A stretch of DNA of 64,000 bases from Micromonospora sp. FIMYZ51 (GCF_038246755.1 NZ_CP134706.1:1-64000); one strand, 5' to 3'; shown: positions 1 through 13,510, numbered from the stretch's first letter. A program made the numbers and translations. Notes: generated from the letters alone by a model not told the origin.

Positions 1-1848
1 GTGGCCGGTACGACCGACCTTGCCGCGGTGTGGACGGCGACCACGGAAGAACTCGCCGACGAGATCATCTCCGCGCAGCAGCGAGCGTACCTGCGGCTGA
101 CCCGGCTGCGGGCCATCGTCGAGGACACCGTCCTGCTGTCGGTGCCGGACGCCTTCACCCGCGACGTGATCGAATCGCGGTTACGGCCAGCCATCACCGA
201 GGCGCTCACCCGGCGGCTGGGCCGACCGATCCAGGTCGCGGTGACCGTCCGCGTACCGGACGACGGTCGTGCCGTGGGCACCGTCTACCGCAGCGCGCCG
301 GAGGCAGGCCCCGGCGACCACGCGGGTGATCCGGGTGGCTTCGCGCTGGCCCCGGACGACGGCACGGGCGACGGTCGACAGCAGCTTCCGCTCATCCCCG
401 AGCAGCCGAACTCGGGTCGCTACGACCGGCCCGCCCCCGACGGCCGGTTCGACCGGCACGCCCCCGACGCGCCACCGGTCGAGAGCGCCCCCCGCACCGG
501 CCCGCGGGTGGCCGACGGCCAGGAGCCGCTCTTCGGCACCGCGTTCGTCGAGTCGCCCGACCCTTCGGGCGAGGCCCGCCAGCCCGCTGACCGACTCGCC
601 TTCACCGACCGCAACGCTGGCCGCCTCGACCAGCCGGAGACCGCGGCGCGCGGCTTCGCGGCCCGGTTCGGCGAGGAACCACCAGGTGTCTCCCCCCGGG
701 ACCGACACGTCATCCGGCCGGTGCCGACCGATGGCGGCACCGACAGTGGGCCCGGTCGCAGTGGCGCGGATCACCGGCCACGGGACGACCGGCGACTGCC
801 CACGGGTGCGGACAGCGGCGGTAACCGGCTCAACCCGAAGTACATGTTCGAGACGTTCGTCATCGGCTCGTCAAACCGGTTCGCGCACGCCGCCTCGGTG
901 GCGGTGGCCGAGTCGCCGGCAAAGGCGTACAACCCACTGTTCATCTACGGCAGCTCCGGGCTGGGCAAGACGCACCTGCTGCACGCCATCGGCCACTACG
1001 CCACCACCCTGGGCAACGCCCGCTCGGTCCGATACGTCTCGACCGAGGAGTTCACCAACGACTTCATCAACTCGCTGCGCGACGACAAGACCAGCGCGTT
1101 CCAGCGCCGCTACCGCGACGTCGACATCCTGCTGATCGACGACATCCAGTTCCTGGAGAACCGCGAGCGGACCCAGGAGGAGTTCTTCCACACCTTCAAC
1201 ACGCTGCACAACGCCAACAAGCAGATCGTGATCACCTCCGACCGGTCGCCGAAGCAGCTGGCCACCCTGGAGGACCGGTTACGGACCCGGTTCGAGTGGG
1301 GCCTGCTCGCCGACATCCAGCCGCCGGACCTGGAGACCCGGATCGCGATCCTGCAAAAGAAGGCCGCCCAGGAACGGCTCTTCGCCCCGCCGGACGTGCT
1401 GGAGTTCATCGCCTCCCGGGTGTCGAACTCGATCCGGGAACTTGAGGGGGCGCTGATCCGGGTCACCGCCTTCGCCAGCCTGACCCGGTCGAACGTGGAG
1501 CTGTCGCTGGCCGAGGAGGTGCTGCGGGACTTCATCCCGGACGGCGCCGGCCCGGAGATCAACGCCGACCAGATTATGGTCGCCACCGCCGACTATTTCG
1601 GGGTGAGCCTGGAGGACCTGCGCGGGCACTCACGCTCCCGGGTGCTGGTCAACGCCCGCCAGGTGGCCATGTATCTGTGTCGTGAGCTGACCGACCTGTC
1701 GCTGCCCCGGATCGGCCAGGCGTTCGGCGGCCGGGACCACACCACCGTGATGCACGCCGACCGCAAGATCCGCCAGCAGATGGCCGAGCGCCGGTCGCTC
1801 TACAACCAGATCGCCGAGCTGACCAACCGGATCAAGCAGAACACCTGA
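1..1848 (+). CDS. dnaA: Chromosomal replication initiator DnaA
   Basis: DnaA binds DnaA boxes at oriC and melts the origin in its ATP form. The 615-residue product has an N-terminal DnaB/DnaA-interaction domain (about 1-95). A long low-complexity, Pro/Gly/Asp-rich linker (about 100-275) follows, typical of high-GC actinobacteria. The AAA+ domain carries Walker A GSSGLGKT at 317-324 and Walker B LLIDDIQF. The C-terminal DNA-binding domain carries the signature [14 protein letters not shown] from about 577. The window starts on its GTG codon, so upstream signals are not visible. The oriC boxes directly downstream and dnaN after them are the standard actinobacterial arrangement. Confidence 0.98.
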   Translation: MAGTTDLAAVWTATTEELADEIISAQQRAYLRLTRLRAIVEDTVLLSVPDAFTRDVIESRLRPAITEALTRRLGRPIQVAVTVRVPDDGRAVGTVYRSAPEAGPGDHAGDPGGFALAPDDGTGDGRQQLPLIPEQPNSGRYDRPAPDGRFDRHAPDAPPVESAPRTGPRVADGQEPLFGTAFVESPDPSGEARQPADRLAFTDRNAGRLDQPETAARGFAARFGEEPPGVSPRDRHVIRPVPTDGGTDSGPGRSGADHRPRDDRRLPTGADSGGNRLNPKYMFETFVIGSSNRFAHAASVAVAESPAKAYNPLFIYGSSGLGKTHLLHAIGHYATTLGNARSVRYVSTEEFTNDFINSLRDDKTSAFQRRYRDVDILLIDDIQFLENRERTQEEFFHTFNTLHNANKQIVITSDRSPKQLATLEDRLRTRFEWGLLADIQPPDLETRIAILQKKAAQERLFAPPDVLEFIASRVSNSIRELEGALIRVTAFASLTRSNVELSLAEEVLRDFIPDGAGPEINADQIMVATADYFGVSLEDLRGHSRSRVLVNARQVAMYLCRELTDLSLPRIGQAFGGRDHTTVMHADRKIRQQMAERRSLYNQIAELTNRIKQNT

Positions 1849-2019
1849 GCGACGGTTCGAGGTCGCGGCGTCCGACGCGCCGCGCTGAACCAGTCGACCC
1901 GTACGCCACCCGAGACAGCCCGACCGGTGATCCGGCCGGGCTTCTTCGTGCCCGGCGGTTGACCCTCGACGAGGTGTAGGCCACACCATCGAAGGCGTGT
2001 CCACCGCGGCTGACGATCG

Positions 2020-2470
2020 TTGTCCACAGCTCGTTATCCACCGTCGGTGGATAACCACTAAGCGTCAACATCGAGTTATCCACAGGTTGTGGATAAACCC
2101 TGGGGACAACCTTGTGGATGCCTGGGGACGGCTGGGGACAGTCGCTCGCGTTGTCCACCGATCGCCGTCCACCTGTGGGCAACCTGTTGAAGGTTCTGGG
2201 GATTACCGGCCCCTCGGGCCGCCGGCCAATCCACAGGGTTGGGGAGAAAGTAGGTGGATAACCGGTGGATAACCGGTGGACGACGGTGGACAACCTGGGG
2301 CCCGAGGGCCGCCTGTGGACCGCGAGCGAAGTTGTACCCCTGGTTCTCCACAGCAAAACCACCTGTGGGTAACCGGTCTGACCTGCACCGATGCGAGTTC
2401 TCCACAGTTTGCACAGGTGCGACGAAGACGATGGGTTATCTCTTCTAAAAGAACGAAAAACCAATCATCA
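2020..2470. other. oriC: Chromosomal origin oriC with DnaA-box cluster
   Basis: The 814-bp gap between dnaA and dnaN has no convincing gene and is dense in DnaA boxes on both strands. Forward boxes are TTGTCCACA 2020-2028, TTATCCACC 2034-2042, TTATCCACA 2076-2084, TTGTCCACC 2151-2159 and TTCTCCACA 2344-2352 and 2398-2406. Reverse boxes lie at 2046-2054, 2088-2096 (perfect), 2174-2182, 2253-2261, 2264-2272, 2285-2293 and 2364-2372. An A/T-richer tract at about 2432-2470 follows the last boxes and is the best candidate for the unwinding element. Box positions were read directly; the unwinding element is inferred. Confidence 0.93.
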
Positions 2471-2662
2471 CCGTTGGACTTGCTGTGGATCGTCTCGGTA
2501 CTGCCGCAGATACCCGTCAGCACCGACAGGATCCATGGGGTCGGGCACACAGCCGATACCCTCGCGCCCTAAGGTGCGAGGGGTACCCGCACACCAGGCG
2601 GGTCGGTGGGCAGCGTCCGGCATGAGAGAGTTGACGACGTCGACGTCGACGCGGAGGCATTG

Positions 2663-3796
2663 ATGAAGTTCCGAGTGGAGCGCGACGCGCTCGCCGAGGC
2701 CGTGGCCTGGACCGCAAAGAGTCTGCCCAACCGGCCGTCGGTGCCGGTGCTGGCCGGGGTGATGCTCCGCGTCACCGACGGCAGCCTGCAGGTTTCCGGC
2801 TTTGACTACGAGGTCTCCAGCCAGGTGACCGTGGAGGTGCAGGGCGACGCCGACGGCGCCGCGCTGGTCTCCGGGCGGCTGCTCGCCGAGATCACCAAGG
2901 CACTGCCGGCCAAGCCGGTCGACATCGCCGCAGTCGGGGCACACCTCGAACTGGTCTGCGGCAGCGCCCGGTTCACCCTGCCCACCATGCCGGTGGAGGA
3001 CTATCCGACCCTGCCCGAGATGCCGGAGAGCGCCGGCACCGTGGACGCCGCCGCCTTCGCCTCGGCCGTCGCCCAGGTCGCCGTCGCCGCCAGCCGGGAC
3101 GAGACGCTGCCGATGATGACCGGCGTCCGGATCGAACTCTCCGGTGGCACCCTGGCCATGCTCGCCACCGACCGCTACCGGCTGGCGCTGCGCGAGATGG
3201 AGTGGCAGCCGGACGACCCGGAGATCAGCATCAACGCCCTGGTGCCGGCCCGTACGCTCAACGACACCGCGAAGACCCTCGGCCCGCTCGGCGGCCAGGT
3301 CACCCTCGCCCTCTCCCAGGGAGCGGCCGGCGAAGGCATGATCGGGTTCTCCGGTGGCACCCGGCGGACCACCAGCCGCCTGCTCGACGGCGCCAACTAC
3401 CCGCCCGTGCGGTCCCTCTTCCCGGCCAGCCACAACGCCGAGGCCCGGGTGCCGGTCAGCACCCTCATCGAGGTCGTCAAGCGGGTCGCCCTGGTCGCCG
3501 AGCGGACCACCCCGGTGCTGCTCAGCTTCAGCGCCGACGGGCTGGTCGTCGAAGCCGGCGGCACCGAGGAGGCACGGGCCAGCGAGGCCATGGAGGCCAC
3601 CTTCACCGGCGAGCCGCTCACCATCGGCTTCAACCCGCAGTACCTCATCGACGGGCTGGCCAACCTCGGGGCCCAGTTCGCCGTCCTGCACTTCGTCGAT
3701 GCCTTCAAGCCTGCGGTGATTTCGCCGGCCGGCGAGGATGGCGAGCCGATCAGTGGGTACCGCTACCTCATCATGCCGATCCGCGTATCCCGCTGA
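2663..3796 (+). CDS. dnaN: DNA polymerase III beta sliding clamp
   Basis: DnaN is the ring-shaped processivity clamp of the replicative polymerase. The 377-residue product starts MKFRVERDAL and shows the three repeated clamp folds, ending in the conserved YLIMPIR-type tail. The ATG at 2663 was chosen because it begins the conserved first beta strand. The reading frame stays open further upstream to 2606, but those residues do not look like the family. It sits between oriC and gnd, as usual. The GAGG before the ATG is a plausible ribosome binding site. Confidence 0.97.
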   Translation: MKFRVERDALAEAVAWTAKSLPNRPSVPVLAGVMLRVTDGSLQVSGFDYEVSSQVTVEVQGDADGAALVSGRLLAEITKALPAKPVDIAAVGAHLELVCGSARFTLPTMPVEDYPTLPEMPESAGTVDAAAFASAVAQVAVAASRDETLPMMTGVRIELSGGTLAMLATDRYRLALREMEWQPDDPEISINALVPARTLNDTAKTLGPLGGQVTLALSQGAAGEGMIGFSGGTRRTTSRLLDGANYPPVRSLFPASHNAEARVPVSTLIEVVKRVALVAERTTPVLLSFSADGLVVEAGGTEEARASEAMEATFTGEPLTIGFNPQYLIDGLANLGAQFAVLHFVDAFKPAVISPAGEDGEPISGYRYLIMPIRVSR

Positions 3797-3835
3797 CCGG
3801 CTGCGCACATCCGCACCACGAAAGGTAACCACGAG

Positions 3836-4708
3836 ATGCAGCTCGGCCTGATTGGCCTCGGCCGAATGGGCGGCAACATGCGCGAGCGACTGCGCGCTGC
3901 CGGCCACGAGGTGGTGGGCCTGGACCACGACCTGGCACGCAGCGACGTCGCGAGCGTGGCGGAACTGGCCGAGAAGCTGGACGCACCCCGGGCGGTCTGG
4001 GTGATGGTGCCCGCCGCCGTCACCGACGCCACCATCGACGAGGTGGCCGAGGTCCTGACCGAGGGCGACATCATCATCGACGGCGGCAACTCGCGGTTCA
4101 GCGACGACGCGCCCCGTGCGCAGCGGCTCAACGAGCGGGGCATCGGTTACCTCGACGTGGGGGTGTCCGGCGGGGTGTGGGGCCAGCAGAACGGCTACGG
4201 CCTGATGGTCGGCGGCGCCCAGGAGCACGTCGAGCGGCTCATGCCGATCTTCGACTCGCTCAAGCCCGAGGGCGAGTACGGCTTCGTGCACGCCGGTCCG
4301 GTCGGTGCCGGCCACTACGCCAAGATGGTGCACAACGGCATCGAGTACGGCCTGATGCACGCGTACGCCGAGGGCTACGAGCTGATGACCGCCTCCGAAC
4401 TGGTGACAAACGTGCCCGGCGTGATCAAGTCCTGGCGGGAAGGCACCGTGGTCCGCTCCTGGCTGCTGGACCTGCTGGACCGGGCGCTCGAAGAGGACCC
4501 GGAGCTGACCCAGCTGAGCGACTACACCGAGGACACCGGCGAGGGCCGCTGGACGGTGGACGAAGCGATCCGCCTCGCCGTGCCGCTGAACGTCATCACC
4601 GCCTCGCTGTTCGCCCGGTTCGCGTCCCGACAGGACGAGTCGCCAGCCCTCAAGGCCGTCTCCGCGCTGCGTCAGCAGTTCGGCGGGCACGCCGTCCGCA
4701 AGCGCTGA
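3836..4708 (+). CDS. gnd: 6-phosphogluconate dehydrogenase, short decarboxylating form
   Basis: The enzyme converts 6-phosphogluconate to ribulose-5-phosphate in the oxidative pentose phosphate pathway. The 290-residue protein is the short form, not the roughly 470-residue E. coli type. The dinucleotide-binding [12 protein letters not shown] is at the N-terminus. The substrate-binding [25 protein letters not shown] stretch is near residue 105 and an HNGIEYG catalytic segment follows. A gnd gene between dnaN and recF is a hallmark of actinobacterial origins. Spacing to dnaN is 39 bp and to recF 14 bp, suggesting co-transcription. Confidence 0.93.
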   Translation: MQLGLIGLGRMGGNMRERLRAAGHEVVGLDHDLARSDVASVAELAEKLDAPRAVWVMVPAAVTDATIDEVAEVLTEGDIIIDGGNSRFSDDAPRAQRLNERGIGYLDVGVSGGVWGQQNGYGLMVGGAQEHVERLMPIFDSLKPEGEYGFVHAGPVGAGHYAKMVHNGIEYGLMHAYAEGYELMTASELVTNVPGVIKSWREGTVVRSWLLDLLDRALEEDPELTQLSDYTEDTGEGRWTVDEAIRLAVPLNVITASLFARFASRQDESPALKAVSALRQQFGGHAVRKR

Positions 4709-4722
4709 CCGGCACCCGACCC

Positions 4723-5856
4723 GTGTACGTCCGCCGGCTCGAACTTGTCGACTTCCGCTCCTACCAGCGGGTCGGCGTCGACCTCGAACCGGGGCCGAAC
4801 GTGCTGATCGGTGCCAACGGTGTCGGCAAGACCAACCTCGTCGAGGCGCTGGGCTACGTGGCGACCCTGGACTCGCACCGGGTCGCCACCGACGCGCCGC
4901 TGGTCCGGATGGGTGCCGCCGCCGCGGTGATCCGGTGCGCGGTGGTGCACGAGGGCCGGGAACTGCTGGTCGAGCTGGAGATCGTCCCGGGCAAGGCCAA
5001 CCGGGCCCGAATCGGTCGATCCCCGGCCCGCCGGGCCCGTGACGTGCTCGGCGCGCTGCGGCTGGTGCTGTTCGCCCCGGAAGATCTCGAACTGGTCCGG
5101 GGTGATCCGGCCGAACGCCGCCGCTACCTCGACGACCTACTGGTGCTGCGCCAGCCCCGGTACGCGGGCGTGCGAGCCGACTACGACCGGGTGGTCCGGC
5201 AACGCAACGCCCTGCTGCGCACCGCGTACCTGGCCCGCAAGACCGGCGGGACCCGCGGCGGTGACCTGTCGACCCTGGCCGTCTGGGACGCCCACCTGGC
5301 CCGACACGGCGCCGAACTGCTCGCCGGCCGGCTGGAACTGGTCGCCGCGCTGACCCCGCACGTGGCCAAGGCGTACGACGCGGTCGCCGCCGGGCGCGGC
5401 GCGGCAGGCATCGCCTACCGGCCGTCGGTGGCGCTGGTCGAGCCCACCACCGACCGGCCGGCCCTGGCCGAGCTGCTCGCCGCGGCGCTTGCGGAATCCC
5501 GCACCGCAGAGATCGAGCGGGGCACCACCCTGGTCGGACCGCACCGCGACGACCTCACCCTCACCCTCGGCCCGCTGCCCGCCAAGGGGTACGCCAGCCA
5601 CGGCGAGTCGTGGTCGTACGCGCTCGCTCTCCGGCTGGCCGGCTACGACCTGCTGCGCAGCGACGGAATCGAACCGGTGCTGGTCCTCGATGACGTCTTC
5701 GCCGAACTGGACACCGGGCGGCGGGACCGGCTGGCCGAGTTGGTCGGCGGCGCGAGTCAACTGGTGGTGACCTGTGCGGTCGCCGATGATGTGCCGGCCG
5801 CCCTGCGGGGCGCCCGCTACGAGGTGACCGAGGGAGCGGTGCGTCGTGTCGGATGA
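4723..5856 (+). CDS. recF: DNA replication and repair protein RecF
   Basis: RecF is an SMC-like ATPase that helps load RecA on gapped DNA. The 377-residue product starts [14 protein letters not shown]. Walker A GANGVGKT is at residues 30-37, and a signature-type segment and Walker B ([13 protein letters not shown]) lie near the C-terminus. The GTG at 4723 was chosen because the family begins with this beta strand; the frame is open upstream only through out-of-frame gnd sequence. Its 3' end overlaps the next gene by 11 bp, implying translational coupling. Confidence 0.96.
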   Translation: MYVRRLELVDFRSYQRVGVDLEPGPNVLIGANGVGKTNLVEALGYVATLDSHRVATDAPLVRMGAAAAVIRCAVVHEGRELLVELEIVPGKANRARIGRSPARRARDVLGALRLVLFAPEDLELVRGDPAERRRYLDDLLVLRQPRYAGVRADYDRVVRQRNALLRTAYLARKTGGTRGGDLSTLAVWDAHLARHGAELLAGRLELVAALTPHVAKAYDAVAAGRGAAGIAYRPSVALVEPTTDRPALAELLAAALAESRTAEIERGTTLVGPHRDDLTLTLGPLPAKGYASHGESWSYALALRLAGYDLLRSDGIEPVLVLDDVFAELDTGRRDRLAELVGGASQLVVTCAVADDVPAALRGARYEVTEGAVRRVG

Positions 5857-6493
5857 GCCGCAGCGCGACGCCGACCCGGCCGGGCAGCCGGGGCGCGCCG
5901 CCTCGGGCCGCAGCCGGGGTGCGCGTACCAACGAGGGTGCGGCCGGGGACGGCGGCGCCGCACCGACCGACGGTGCCGGCGAAACCTCGGAGGTGTCCGG
6001 GCCGCAGCTGGCCCGAGCGGTGCTGGATGCGGCCAAGGCCCGGCGCGAGGCGGCCGGACGGACCCGGCGGCGCGGCACCACCGGTGCCGGCGGCGGCGAG
6101 CGGCGGCTACGCGGCTACTCGGGCCCGGGACCGGACCCACGCGATCCGCAGCTGCTCGGCGCGGTGCTGGACCGACTGGTGAAGGCGCGTGGCTGGCAGC
6201 AGCCGGCCGCCGAGGCGACCGTCTTCGGCGCCTGGGAACGGGTCGTCGGCCCCGAGGTGGCCCAGCACAGCCGGCCGGTGAAGCTGGAGAACGGCGAACT
6301 GACAGTGGAAGCCCGTTCCACCGCCTGGGCGACCCAACTGCGGCTGCTGGCCGGTTCGCTGTTGCAGCAGATCGGTCGGGAGGTCGGCCACAACGTGGTC
6401 CGGAAGCTGCACATCCACGGGCCGGCCGCGCCGTCCTGGTCGCGTGGACCACGACGGGTACGCGGTCGCGGCCCCCGCGACACCTACGGCTGA
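5846..6493 (+). CDS. dciA: DUF721 (DciA-like) protein
   Basis: A 215-residue protein whose C-terminal half (about 100-190) is the DUF721 domain, the family of DciA. DciA assists loading of the replicative helicase in bacteria without DnaC. The N-terminal 95 residues are low-complexity Ala/Gly/Arg-rich and probably disordered, ending in a basic [26 protein letters not shown] start of the folded part. The GTG start lies inside the last codons of recF. Position directly after recF matches the conserved actinobacterial origin cluster. The helicase-loader role is from the family and has no direct support here. Confidence 0.88.
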   Translation: MSDEPQRDADPAGQPGRAASGRSRGARTNEGAAGDGGAAPTDGAGETSEVSGPQLARAVLDAAKARREAAGRTRRRGTTGAGGGERRLRGYSGPGPDPRDPQLLGAVLDRLVKARGWQQPAAEATVFGAWERVVGPEVAQHSRPVKLENGELTVEARSTAWATQLRLLAGSLLQQIGREVGHNVVRKLHIHGPAAPSWSRGPRRVRGRGPRDTYG

Positions 6494-6533
6494 CCCGCCC
6501 GCAGGTGCCCAGCCGTCCCGGACCTCGCCTGGG

Positions 6534-7124
6534 TTAGGACTGAGCTGCCCGGCGAGGTGCCGCCGAATCGGCGTAGACGGCGAACCCACGTTCCGCGCAG
6601 CGCCGGTAGAACGCCGCCACCACGCTCAGCTCCGCGCAGGTGAAGGTCCACTGCGGCGCGGCGCCGCTGTCGTCCCGCAGGGCGTCCAGCCGGCTGTCCA
6701 GCCAGCGCAGTTGCTGCTCGGCGAGACGGCCGTCGGCGAGCAACGAACGCAGCACCGTACCGACCGACTCGAAGGTGACCGCCTCACCGTGCGGCCGGTG
6801 CGCCGCGACGAACCGCTCGATGCCGCCGGCGATCCAGGAGCACCCGTCGGGGTCGATGACCGGATCCTCGTCCTCGGCCGCGGCCTCAGTGGCGTAGAGC
6901 ACACCGTCCAGGCCGAGGATGAGATCCACCACCTCCGTGTACGCGGTCGCCCGGACGGTGCCTGTCTTCGCGATCAGCTCGGCGAGTGCGGCGGTCGGTG
7001 CCGAGATGCCCGGCACGTCGACGATGTCGCCGAAGTCGACGAACTCGGCCGGTGCGACCGGGTCGTAGAAGCGGCCGGTACGCGGCCACTGGACCGCGAC
7101 GTTGTCCAGCCCCACTGGTGTCAC
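6534..7124 (-). CDS. Hypothetical protein, 196 aa
   Basis: I do not recognise the family. The soluble 196-residue product is acidic, has no signal peptide or membrane segment, and alternates predicted helices, for example a central AALAELIAKTGTVRATAYTEVVDLI. It is transcribed against the surrounding replication genes, convergent with DUF721 (40-bp gap) and divergent from gyrB. Codon usage matches its neighbours, so recent acquisition is not suggested. Coding status rests on a long open frame with strong third-position GC bias. Confidence 0.75.
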   Translation of the reverse strand: MTPVGLDNVAVQWPRTGRFYDPVAPAEFVDFGDIVDVPGISAPTAALAELIAKTGTVRATAYTEVVDLILGLDGVLYATEAAAEDEDPVIDPDGCSWIAGGIERFVAAHRPHGEAVTFESVGTVLRSLLADGRLAEQQLRWLDSRLDALRDDSGAAPQWTFTCAELSVVAAFYRRCAERGFAVYADSAAPRRAAQS

Positions 7125-9599
<2,475 letters not shown>

Positions 9600-9639
9600 C
9601 GGCCCGGCGGCCGGGCCGGACATGCACCGGTCCGGCCGC

Positions 9640-9691
9640 CGATCCACAGAGTTATCCACAGCTTGGTCGCTATCCACAGCGGTTATCCACA
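9640..9691 (+). promoter_or_regulatory. DnaA-box cluster between gyrB and gyrA
   Basis: Four same-orientation DnaA-box-like 9-mers lie within 52 bp. Two are perfect TTATCCACA (9652-9660 and 9683-9691), one has a single mismatch (CTATCCACA 9670-9678) and one is weaker (CGATCCACA 9640-9648). Start-to-start distances are 12, 18 and 13 bp. The cluster is 38 bp upstream of the gyrA start codon. DnaA binding here is inferred from the match to the oriC boxes. Confidence 0.7.
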
Positions 9692-9728
9692 AGCGCGAAA
9701 ACGACTCACACTCTGATAAGGGTTAACA

Positions 9729-12248
9729 GTGACCGAATCCCCCGAGTCCACACCTAACGAGCCCGAGGTCCCCGAGGCGCAGGCCGCCGTCGTCTCGCAC
9801 GACCGGATCGAGCCGGTCGGGCTCGAGGTGGAGATGCAGCGCTCCTACCTCGACTACGCGATGAGCGTCATCGTCGGGCGGGCGCTGCCGGACGTCCGGG
9901 ACGGGCTCAAGCCGGTCCACCGCAAGATCCTGTACGCCATGTTCGACTCCGGCTACCGGCCGGACCGCGGCTACGTGAAGTGCTCCCGGGTCGTCGGCGA
10001 CGTGATGGGCCAGTTCCACCCGCACGGCGACTCGGCCATCTACGACGCGCTGGTCCGGATGGCCCAGCAGTGGTCGCTGCGCTACCCCCTGGTCGACGGC
10101 AACGGCAACTTCGGCTCGCCAGGTAATGATCCAGCTGCCGCCATGCGCTACACCGAGTGCAAGCTCGACCCGCTGGCGATGGAGATGCTGCGGGACATCG
10201 ACGAGGACACCGTCGACCTTCAGGACAACTACGACGGCCGGGCCAAGGAGCCCACCATCCTGCCGTCGCGGATTCCGAACCTGCTGATCAACGGTTCCGA
10301 GGGCATCGCGGTCGGCATGGCCACCAAGATCCCGCCGCACAACCTGCGGGAGATCGGCGCGGCGGTGCAGTGGTGCCTGGAGCACCCGGAGGCCGACGAG
10401 GCCACCACGCTCGAGGCGCTGCTGGAGATCGTCAAGGGGCCGGACTTCCCGACCCACGGTCTGATCGTGGGCCACTCGGGCATCCAGGACGCGTACCGCA
10501 CGGGTCGCGGTTCGATCCGGATGCGCGCGGTGGTGGAGGTCGAGGAGGACAAGCGGGGTCGGCCGGCGCTTGTGGTCAGCGAGCTGCCGTATCAGGTCAA
10601 CCCGGACAACCTGGCCGAGCGGATCGCCGAGCTGATCAAGGAGGGCAAGCTCGCCGGCATCGCCGACATCCGGGACGAGTCCTCCGGGCGTACGGGCATG
10701 CGGATCGTGCTGGTGCTCAAGCGCGACGCGGTCGCGAAGGTGGTGCTGAACAACCTCTACAAGCACACCCAGCTCCAGGAGACCTTCGGCGCGAACATGC
10801 TGGCCCTGGTGGACGGGGTGCCGCGCACGCTGAACCTGGCGCAGTTCATCCGGTACTACGTCGAGCACCAGATCGAGGTGATCCGGCGGCGGACGGCGTT
10901 CCGGCTGCGCAAGGCGGAGGAGCGGGCGCACATCCTGCGCGGTCTGTCCAAGGCGCTGGACGCGCTGGACGAGGTGATCGCGCTGATCCGGCGCTCGCCC
11001 ACGGTCGAGGACGCCCGGCAGGGCCTGATCCAACTGCTGGAGATCGACGAGATCCAGGCGACCGCGATCCTGGACATGCAGCTGCGCCGGCTCGCCGCGC
11101 TGGAGCGGCAGCGGATCCTCGACGATCTGGCCAAGTTGGAGCTGGAGATCGCCGACCTCAAGGACATTCTTGCCAAGCCGGAGCGGCAGCGGAGGATCGT
11201 CTCGGAGGAGCTGGGTGAGATCGTCGCGAAGTGGGGCGACGATCGACGTACTAAGATCGTCCCGTTCGACGGCGAGGTCTCGATGGAGGACCTCATCGCG
11301 CGGGAGGACGTGGTGGTCACGATCACCCGCACGGGGTACGCGAAGCGCACGAAGGTCGACCTCTATCGTTCGCAGCGGCGTGGTGGCAAGGGCGTCAGTG
11401 GCGCCTCGCTGCGTCAGGACGACATCGTCAGCCACTTCTTCGTCTGCTCAACGCACGACTGGATCCTGTTCTTCACCAACAAGGGGCGGGTGTACCGGGC
11501 CAAGGCGTACGAGCTTCCGGAGGCCAGTAGGGTGGCCAAGGGTCAGCACGTGGCCAACCTGCTCGCCTTCCAGCCGGACGAGCAGATCGCACAGATCATC
11601 GAAATTCCGAACTACCAGGTGGCGCCATACCTGGTCCTGGCGACGAAGAACGGCCTGGTGAAGAAGACGCGGCTTGAGGAGTTCGACTCCAACCGTTCCG
11701 GCGGCATCATCGCGATCAACCTGCGCGATGAGGACGAGCTGGTCGGTGCTGCGCTCGTCGGCCCGACGGACGACCTGCTGCTGGTCTCCAAGAACGCCCA
11801 GGCGATCCGGTTCAACGCCACCGACGAGGCGCTGCGGCCGATGGGCCGGGCGACCTCGGGCGTGATCGGGATGCGGTTCAGCGACGAGGACGAGTTGCTG
11901 GCCATGGAGGTCGTCCGGGAGGGCCTGGACGTGCTGGTGGCCACGAACGGGGGATACGCGAAACGTACCCCGATCGAGGAATACCCGGTCCAGGGCCGGG
12001 GAGGTAAAGGTGTGCTGACTGCGAAGATCACCGAACGACGCGGTGGTCTGGTTGGCGCGGTCGTGATCGACCCGGACGACGAGCTGTTTGCTATCACCAG
12101 CAACGGTGGTGTCATCCGGACTCCGGTGAAGCCTGTACGCCGTACGCGTGACCGGAACACAATGGGGGTCAAGCTGATGGACCTTCCGGACGGCGTGACT
12201 ATCGTGGCGATTGCTCGCAATGCCGACGAGCCTGACGAACAGGACTAG
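9729..12248 (+). CDS. gyrA: DNA gyrase subunit A
   Basis: GyrA is the DNA-cleaving subunit of gyrase. The 839-residue product starts at a GTG. The catalytic tyrosine is Tyr141 in AAMRYTE. The quinolone-determining segment [10 protein letters not shown] has Ser102 and Asp106, corresponding to E. coli Ser83 and Asp87, so the sequence is wild type for quinolone sensitivity at these positions. A GyrA box QRRGGKG is at about residue 555. The C-terminal half holds the repeated beta-pinwheel blades. The DUF3566 gene follows after 4 bp, suggesting a gyrBA-DUF3566 operon ending at the hairpin at 13209-13250. Confidence 0.97.
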   Translation: MTESPESTPNEPEVPEAQAAVVSHDRIEPVGLEVEMQRSYLDYAMSVIVGRALPDVRDGLKPVHRKILYAMFDSGYRPDRGYVKCSRVVGDVMGQFHPHGDSAIYDALVRMAQQWSLRYPLVDGNGNFGSPGNDPAAAMRYTECKLDPLAMEMLRDIDEDTVDLQDNYDGRAKEPTILPSRIPNLLINGSEGIAVGMATKIPPHNLREIGAAVQWCLEHPEADEATTLEALLEIVKGPDFPTHGLIVGHSGIQDAYRTGRGSIRMRAVVEVEEDKRGRPALVVSELPYQVNPDNLAERIAELIKEGKLAGIADIRDESSGRTGMRIVLVLKRDAVAKVVLNNLYKHTQLQETFGANMLALVDGVPRTLNLAQFIRYYVEHQIEVIRRRTAFRLRKAEERAHILRGLSKALDALDEVIALIRRSPTVEDARQGLIQLLEIDEIQATAILDMQLRRLAALERQRILDDLAKLELEIADLKDILAKPERQRRIVSEELGEIVAKWGDDRRTKIVPFDGEVSMEDLIAREDVVVTITRTGYAKRTKVDLYRSQRRGGKGVSGASLRQDDIVSHFFVCSTHDWILFFTNKGRVYRAKAYELPEASRVAKGQHVANLLAFQPDEQIAQIIEIPNYQVAPYLVLATKNGLVKKTRLEEFDSNRSGGIIAINLRDEDELVGAALVGPTDDLLLVSKNAQAIRFNATDEALRPMGRATSGVIGMRFSDEDELLAMEVVREGLDVLVATNGGYAKRTPIEEYPVQGRGGKGVLTAKITERRGGLVGAVVIDPDDELFAITSNGGVIRTPVKPVRRTRDRNTMGVKLMDLPDGVTIVAIARNADEPDEQD

Positions 12249-12252
12249 TTGA

Positions 12253-13194
12253 ATGACGGAGACACAGGCGAAGTCGGGGAACGCGGGAACCTCGGCCAAC
12301 CCGGTCGACGAGGAGGCCGCGAAGAGCGGCTCGCCAGCGACCGGCCGCGCGGCCGTGGGCCGGGCCACGGTCCCCGCCGACGCGCCTGCCCCGAAATTCA
12401 CCCGGGCCCCGGGCATGGCACCGCCGCCCGACAAGCCCTCCGACGACGAGGAGGCCGCCTCCGGGGAGGAGAGCGCCACCGAGTCCGCCAGTTCGGGGGG
12501 TGCCACCGCGACACCGGCGACCGCCACCGCCGGCACGCCATCGACCCCCTCGCCGATCGGTGCCCGCCCGGGTCCGTCCTCGTCGGGTGCCACGGGTGTC
12601 CTGCCCAAGATCGGCAGCGGTACGACCGGCACTCAGCCGCGGGTTACCGGGGCGGCAGCCACCGGTGCCGGGGCGAAGCCGGATGCCACCCGCTCGTTCG
12701 GGACGGGTCGCCCGGCCAACGGCGGGGGCCTTCCGCCGGGCGTCAGTTCGGCCGCCGTCGGGGCCGCGCGGGTGGGTGACGCGGTACGCGCTGCGCGTAC
12801 CTCGGTCAGCTCGGCCGCCTCACGCGGACCGCGCCGGGCCCGGCTGAACCTCAAGCGGATCGACCCCTGGTCGGTGATGAAGTTCGCGTTCGCCGTGTCG
12901 ATCGTGCTGTTCATCGTCATCGTCGTCGCGACCTCGGTGCTGTACCTGGCGCTGGACGCGATGGGTGTGTTCACAAGCGTCAACGACAGCCTGGGTGACC
13001 TGGTCAACGCGAGCGGTGGACAGGGCACCAGCGGCTTCCAGATCACCGCGAAGGGCGTGATCTTCAGTTCGGCGCTGATCGGTCTGGTCAACGTCGTACT
13101 GTTCACCGCGCTGGCCACCCTCGGTGCGTTCGTCTACAACGTCTGCGCCGATCTGGTGGGCGGCATCGAGCTGACCCTCGCCGAGCGCGACTGA
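12253..13194 (+). CDS. DUF3566 membrane protein
   Basis: A 313-residue protein with a long disordered Ala/Gly/Thr/Ser-rich N-terminal part (about 1-195). A compact C-terminal DUF3566 domain follows, with two hydrophobic segments: about 215-240 (VMKFAFAVSIVLFIVIVVA) and about 275-300 (IFSSALIGLVNVVLFTALATL). The family sits directly after gyrA throughout actinobacteria. Its function is unknown; membrane anchoring is inferred from the two segments. The start ATG is 4 bp after the gyrA stop. Confidence 0.9.
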   Translation: MTETQAKSGNAGTSANPVDEEAAKSGSPATGRAAVGRATVPADAPAPKFTRAPGMAPPPDKPSDDEEAASGEESATESASSGGATATPATATAGTPSTPSPIGARPGPSSSGATGVLPKIGSGTTGTQPRVTGAAATGAGAKPDATRSFGTGRPANGGGLPPGVSSAAVGAARVGDAVRAARTSVSSAASRGPRRARLNLKRIDPWSVMKFAFAVSIVLFIVIVVATSVLYLALDAMGVFTSVNDSLGDLVNASGGQGTSGFQITAKGVIFSSALIGLVNVVLFTALATLGAFVYNVCADLVGGIELTLAERD

Positions 13195-13208
13195 GCCTGC
13201 TCGACACC

Positions 13209-13250
13209 CGGACGCCGGGCCGACCGCATCCCGCGGTTGCCCGGCGTCCG
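13209..13250 (+). terminator. Hairpin terminator after gyrA-DUF3566
   Basis: A perfect 12-bp inverted repeat: CGGACGCCGGGC at 13209-13220 pairs with 13239-13250 across an 18-nt loop. It lies 15 bp after the DUF3566 stop. There is no U-tract, as is usual for high-GC actinobacterial hairpin terminators. Confidence 0.65.
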
Positions 13251-13392
13251 CGTCGTTGCGGGAGCCGATATCGGTGGGCCGGGAACCGGCCTCTCGGGTA
13301 GGTTCGATGGCGACGGTGCTGGGCAATTGACCGCCCGGACCCCCGATTTGGGGGCTGCTGGGCGGATGGGTTAACCTTGCTCGTCGCTACGC

Positions 13393-13466
13393 GGGGCTAT
13401 AGCTCAGTCGGTTAGAGCGCAGAGCTGATAACTCTGAGGTCGCTGGTTCGATTCCAGCTAGCCCCA
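13393..13466 (+). tRNA. tRNA-Ile (GAT)
   Basis: A full cloverleaf is readable. Acceptor GGGGCTA (13393-13399) pairs with TAGCCCC (13459-13465), the anticodon GAT is at 13427-13429, and the T arm contains GGTTCGATTCC. The discriminator is A13466 and the CCA end is not encoded (CCG follows). Its position after gyrA is conserved in actinobacteria. Confidence 0.97.
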
Positions 13467-13510
13467 CCGCACATGATCTGACGGCACGCCGAGCGTGAGG
13501 GGTAGCCCCG

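Noticed and set aside
2468..4690. 740-codon antisense frame across dnaN and gnd
   Set aside because: Shadow of high-GC genes on the other strand; the composition is His/Gly/Arg-rich without domains.
11448..12632. Antisense frame over the gyrA 3' end and the DUF3566 gene
   Set aside because: Shadow frame; the plus-strand genes are unambiguous.
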